From: Autumnicola sp041679265 | Lineage (GTDB): Bacteria; Bacteroidota; Bacteroidia; Flavobacteriales; Flavobacteriaceae | Assembly: GCF_041679265.1 (NCBI RefSeq) | Contig: NZ_JBGFSM010000004.1 | Location: 62,001-126,000, forward strand | DNA length: 64,000 nucleotides | Direction: 5' to 3' | In this document: positions 60,902 through 64,000 of the stretch, one piece after another | Layout: every line of letters begins with the position of its first letter | Position numbering within the stretch: the stretch's first letter is position 1 | Made by a program: the position numbers and the translations under genes | The notes under the pieces: generated by a model | Databases searched by the model: none | Told to the model about the DNA's origin: nothing | What the model saw: only the letters and a program-made list of their open reading frames with translations

Positions 60902-61651
60902 ATGGCTGAAAAATTTTATATTGAATATTACACAGATCCCCTTTGCTGCTGGAGCTGGGGAATGGAACCTCAACTGAGAAAATTAAGATATTTATTTAAA
61001 GGCCGCATTGCTTACCGCTACATCATGGGAGGCTTGTTGCGCGACTGGCAGCATTTTGAAGATCCTATGAACAATATTTCCAGGCCTGCACAAATGGGCC
61101 CGCTCTGGATGGAAGCTAAACATTCTACCGGCCAGCCTGTAGAAGAAAGCATCTGGTTGCATAATCCCGTAGACACCTCTTATCTTGCCTGTATGGCCGT
61201 TAAGGCGTCAGAAATGCAAAGCCACACAGCAGGAGAAGCCATGCTAAGGGAATTGCGCGAAGCGGTAATGATGAAGAAGCAGAATATTGGAGATAAAGAA
61301 GTCATTTTTGATATTGCGGGAAAACTTCAGGAGAAAAACCTGCTGGATCTGGAAGTATTCAAAAAAGCCATGCATTCTAATCAGGCTGCAGACTTGTTCC
61401 GGAAAGATCTGGAGGCACTAAAGATTAAAGGGATAACCCGTTTTCCCAGCCTGTTGATTAGTTACGGCGAGCGTACGGTTCAAATCACCGGGTACCGGCC
61501 CTTTAATGTTCTAGTAGATGCTTTTAAAGCCTTGGACCCCAATTTGGAAATTGCTGAAAATATTAATGAAGAAGATTATATTAACAGCTGGGAGTATTTA
61601 ACCCATAGGGAATTGAAAGAAATCAAGGACCTGGCTATCAGCAGAACTTAA
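60902..61651 (+). CDS. DsbA-family thioredoxin-fold protein, cytoplasmic
   Basis: The 249-residue protein has no signal peptide. It begins with the DsbA-like strand and active-site region 'YTDPLCCWSWG', then a helical insertion, then 'GITRFPSLLI' with the cis-Pro of the thioredoxin fold. The usual CxxC is changed: Cys15 and Cys16 are adjacent and the fourth position is Ser18, so it cannot form the standard CxxC disulfide. Family members include FrnE-type oxidoreductases and the ClpXP adaptor YjbH. It follows manganese catalase on the same strand, consistent with a redox or stress role. It overlaps the convergent downstream gene by 4 bases. Confidence 0.86.
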   Translation: MAEKFYIEYYTDPLCCWSWGMEPQLRKLRYLFKGRIAYRYIMGGLLRDWQHFEDPMNNISRPAQMGPLWMEAKHSTGQPVEESIWLHNPVDTSYLACMAVKASEMQSHTAGEAMLRELREAVMMKKQNIGDKEVIFDIAGKLQEKNLLDLEVFKKAMHSNQAADLFRKDLEALKIKGITRFPSLLISYGERTVQITGYRPFNVLVDAFKALDPNLEIAENINEEDYINSWEYLTHRELKEIKDLAISRT

Positions 61652-63174
61652 GATACTGTTCTAAGAGAGCTTAATATTTCTTCCACAAATTGCCTGTTAT
61701 TGGACATAGCGGGAATTTTATGCTGCCCGCCCAGTTTTTCCTTGCTTTTAAGCCATTGATAGAAGGTACCTTCCGGCACTTCTCTTACTACAGGCTTATC
61801 TATAGCGGTATCTGCTTTCCTTTTCTGGCGATAATCCTCATTAAGATTGCAGAGTTCTTCATCAAGTATTTTGGCAAATTCCTCGGGACGGGCAGGAGGT
61901 TTTTTAAATTCTACCACCCATTCATGGTAACCTTTTTCTCCCTGGCTGTAGAAAAATGGTGCCACCGTAAAATTGCTCATCAAGGTACCGGTTCTTTTAC
62001 AGGCTTTCGCCAAAGCTGCTTCTCCCTGTTCTGCAAAGAGATCTTCCCCAAAAACATTGAGACAATGCTTTGTTCTTCCCATTATTTTAAACCGAAAAGG
62101 ATTCAGGGAAGTAAATTTTATGCTGTCCCCTATCTTATATCGCCAAAGTCCGGAATTTGTAGAAATTACCAGAGAATATTTCCTGCCGGTCTTCACTTCG
62201 CTAAGCAGCAACGTTTCCGGCGATTCATCAGAAAAATCTTCTTCAGGAATAAATTCATAGAAGATTCCATAGTTAAGCATAAGCAACATGGAAGTATCAT
62301 CTGTTAGGTCCTGGATCCCAAAAAATCCTTCCGTGGCATTATAGATTTCCTGGTACCGCAGGGTGCCTGCGCCATCCAGTTCCTCAAACAGCGGCTTGTA
62401 AGGCGCAAAAGAAACTGAACCGTGGAAAAATACCTCCAGGTGCGGCCATACCTCCCTTATATCTTTAAATTTTTGTTCCTTTTGGATATGCTGTAGCAAC
62501 AGCAGCATCCACATGGGAGAACCGGCAAGACTGGTTATTTTTTGTTGGGAAGTAATAGCAGTGATAGCCTCCAGTTTTTTCTCCCAGTCATTCATTAAAG
62601 CAACTTTTAGCCCGGGAGTTCTCCCCAGTTGTGCCCAAAATGGCAGGTTTTTCATTACGATTGCAGATATATTGCCGGTATAAAAATTATTTTTTCCTGC
62701 AACCGGGCTGCCCTCCTGGCTTCCTCCTATAGAAAGGTTTTTACCGGTAATCAATTTAGAATCGGGATGGTTACGCAGGTAAATGGCCAGCATGTCCCTG
62801 CCGCCCAGATAATGGCAATTTTTAAGGCCTTCTTCAGAAACAGGAATAAGTTTGCTGCTGCTTTCTGTAGTGCCCGATGATTTGGCGAAATTCTCCATAC
62901 GCCCCGGCCAGAGCACATTTTTTTCACCCTGCATTGCACGGTGAATAAATGGAGTTAGCTCGTTATAATTTACCACAGGAACTTTTTCGCGGAAATCGCC
63001 GGGACTAGAGATACCGGAGAAATTATGTTTTTGGCCGTAAACAGTTCCTTTGCCCCTCTTCAATAATTCCGTTAAGACCTTTGCCTGTGCTTTTAAAGGA
63101 TTCTCCTTCATTTCATCTATAGAAGACAATCTCCTCTTAAGGTATTGGTTCCCCAGCCTGTTAAATAGCCCCAT
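61648..63174 (-). CDS. GH3 (auxin-responsive) family acyl-adenylating enzyme
   Basis: The 508-residue cytoplasmic protein belongs to the ANL adenylating superfamily in the GH3/JAR1 branch. The ATP loop is 'KSSGTTESSSKLIPVS', and a second block is 'YNATEGFFGIQD'; it also has 'LWRYKIGDSIKFTS' toward the C-terminal lobe. In plants such enzymes attach amino acids to hormones; bacterial members are common in Bacteroidota and of unknown substrate. An acyl-adenylate intermediate is expected. It overlaps the end of the DsbA-like gene by 4 bases on the opposite strand. The name GH3 here is unrelated to glycoside hydrolase family 3. Confidence 0.9.
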   Translation of the reverse strand: MGLFNRLGNQYLKRRLSSIDEMKENPLKAQAKVLTELLKRGKGTVYGQKHNFSGISSPGDFREKVPVVNYNELTPFIHRAMQGEKNVLWPGRMENFAKSSGTTESSSKLIPVSEEGLKNCHYLGGRDMLAIYLRNHPDSKLITGKNLSIGGSQEGSPVAGKNNFYTGNISAIVMKNLPFWAQLGRTPGLKVALMNDWEKKLEAITAITSQQKITSLAGSPMWMLLLLQHIQKEQKFKDIREVWPHLEVFFHGSVSFAPYKPLFEELDGAGTLRYQEIYNATEGFFGIQDLTDDTSMLLMLNYGIFYEFIPEEDFSDESPETLLLSEVKTGRKYSLVISTNSGLWRYKIGDSIKFTSLNPFRFKIMGRTKHCLNVFGEDLFAEQGEAALAKACKRTGTLMSNFTVAPFFYSQGEKGYHEWVVEFKKPPARPEEFAKILDEELCNLNEDYRQKRKADTAIDKPVVREVPEGTFYQWLKSKEKLGGQHKIPAMSNNRQFVEEILSSLRTVS

Positions 63175-63537
63175 GTATTCGTGTATTATTCAGGATATAA
63201 AATTAAAATACCCTGCATCCCCATCTATAGTCTCAAGATAACCAATCTGCATTATTTTCTTATGGAGTTTAACTTCTTTATAAGTAATCTGTGCCCTCCT
63301 TATGCCGAATTTTGCGGTAAAGGTAAAGAATGACTTTATGGCCTAAGACATAAAGCGGCCCTATTTTTTTCTGAAGAAAAAACCGTGTTCTTGACTTGGT
63401 TTAACAATTCTTAAAGGCGTTGCCTACATCCAAAAAAAATGTAACTTTAGAAAAATCGCTGCTAAAGCGGTTCATAATTAAGTATTTACAGCAAGCTGCA
63501 CCAAATGTTTAAATTGGAACAGGTGGTACAGCTTTAA
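63175..63537. promoter_or_regulatory. Intergenic stretch with consensus promoter for the efflux gene
   Basis: TTG (63420-63422), a 19-base spacer and TAACTTTA (63442-63449) make the best -33/-7 pair in the window. A short frame ATG at 63505 runs ten codons to TAA at 63535-63537, in frame with the downstream gene. A weak hairpin CTTTATG/CATAAAG lies at 63334-63355. No other gene is seen. Confidence 0.55.
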
Positions 63538-63549
63538 AACTATAGAAGG

Positions 63550-64000
63550 ATTATTACCAGTTTTCATCATTCAGCAAACTGCCGGCTACACCTGTGGCTG
63601 CCCTTAATCTGTATAACTTTTTGCGGACTTTTTTCCTGTGCGCCAAAATTACAAAATGTAGAAGCGCCCATAGAGGAGCCTGAAGAATTCTCTTATAACG
63701 GTGCTGAAGTTGTTCCGGATAAATGGTGGCTTGCCTTCAACAATGAGGAGTTGAACTCACTGGTAAACCGGGGATTGAAGGAAAACCTGTCACTGGCGGG
63801 AGACTGGCAGTTCTTCCAGGCTGCCCTGGCCGTGGTGCAAAGAGAATCTTCTTATTTGTGGCCGGAAATAAATGCCACGGCAAGAAGTGCCATTAGCCGC
63901 CCCCAACCTGATTTTGCAGGAGGCGAAAATCTGCAATTAGGGCTTTCAGCTTCCTATGAAGTAGACTTGTGGGGCAGGATCCAGTCTGGAATAGAGGCTG
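63550..64000 (+). CDS. TolC/NodT-type efflux outer-membrane lipoprotein, 3' part outside window, unusual start
   Basis: The frame is open from 63538 to the window end and encodes a lipoprotein signal ('LPLICITFCGLFSC', Cys at 63631-63633) followed by an efflux-channel N-terminus ('DKWWLAFNNEELNSLVNRGLKENLSLAG', split) and 'SASYEVDLWGRIQSG', the family hallmark. No ATG, GTG or TTG lies in frame between the preceding stop (63535-63537) and the signal. ATT at 63550, just after AGAAGG, and CTG at 63592 are the only near-cognate options. So it has either a rare start codon or a nonsense mutation after the ATG at 63505. The RND-pump partners should lie to the right. Confidence 0.75.
   Translation, partial: MITSFHHSANCRLHLWLPLICITFCGLFSCAPKLQNVEAPIEEPEEFSYNGAEVVPDKWWLAFNNEELNSLVNRGLKENLSLAGDWQFFQAALAVVQRESSYLWPEINATARSAISRPQPDFAGGENLQLGLSASYEVDLWGRIQSGIEA

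Noticed and set aside
63334..63366. Hairpin CTTTATG/CATAAAG followed by a T-run
   Set aside because: No plus-strand gene ends upstream of it and the T-run is separated from the stem by seven bases, so I do not call a terminator.

Overview
The window reads as a chromosomal segment of a Flavobacteriaceae (Bacteroidota) bacterium, close in style to marine or saline genera such as Gramella, Zunongwangia or Salegentibacter. The evidence is two SusC/SusD pairs with TonB-linked N-terminal domains, many short-spacer lipoproteins, TAnnTTTG-type -7 promoter boxes, few Shine-Dalgarno sequences and moderately AT-rich DNA. I saw no tRNA, rRNA, CRISPR array or insertion sequence.

Positions 1-33079 form one large polysaccharide utilization locus whose content fits acetylated galacto(gluco)mannan. 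It encodes two acetylesterases (CE2-like and SASA type), alpha-galactosidases (GH27 and probably GH97), three GH26 mannanases, GH5 and GH9 beta-glucanases, a GH3 beta-glucosidase, and a clan GH-A hydrolase I cannot place. Uptake is by SusC/SusD, a TIG-type surface glycan-binding lipoprotein and a fasciclin-domain lipoprotein carrying two glycan-binding-like modules. Intracellular handling is by an SSS sodium symporter, an AGE-family mannobiose 2-epimerase and a GH130 mannosylglucose phosphorylase. A second, exported AGE-family protein and an AraC regulator complete the set. Proposed flow: the surface enzymes deacetylate, debranch and cut the chain; SusCD imports oligosaccharides; periplasmic enzymes trim them; mannobiose is imported, epimerized to mannosylglucose and phosphorolysed to mannose-1-phosphate plus glucose.

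Positions 33349-43847 hold a VWA/YfbK-like protein, a second SusC/SusD operon with two small lipoproteins but no CAZymes, and a LytTR-type two-component pair. Positions 44224-48230 hold an orphan multi-PAS histidine kinase and an FAD-dependent amine oxidoreductase.

The most unusual part is 48546-51681. It is a tight three-gene operon: a cytoplasmic trypsin-fold protease with a roughly 100-residue Lys/Glu/Asp repeat tail, a truncated ATP-grasp paralogue that has lost its catalytic residues, and an intact ATP-grasp ligase resembling peptide-side-chain ligases (graspetide/RimK type). I propose it as a candidate protein- or peptide-crosslinking system whose substrate may be the charged tail.

The remainder, 51684-64000, is mostly housekeeping or stress genes: glycogen phosphorylase, an M16 metalloprotease, a small orphan gene, an S12 serine hydrolase, manganese catalase (with a perfect inverted repeat around its likely promoter), a DsbA-like protein, a GH3/JAR1-type acyl-adenylating enzyme and the start of a TolC-type efflux lipoprotein that lacks a normal start codon.
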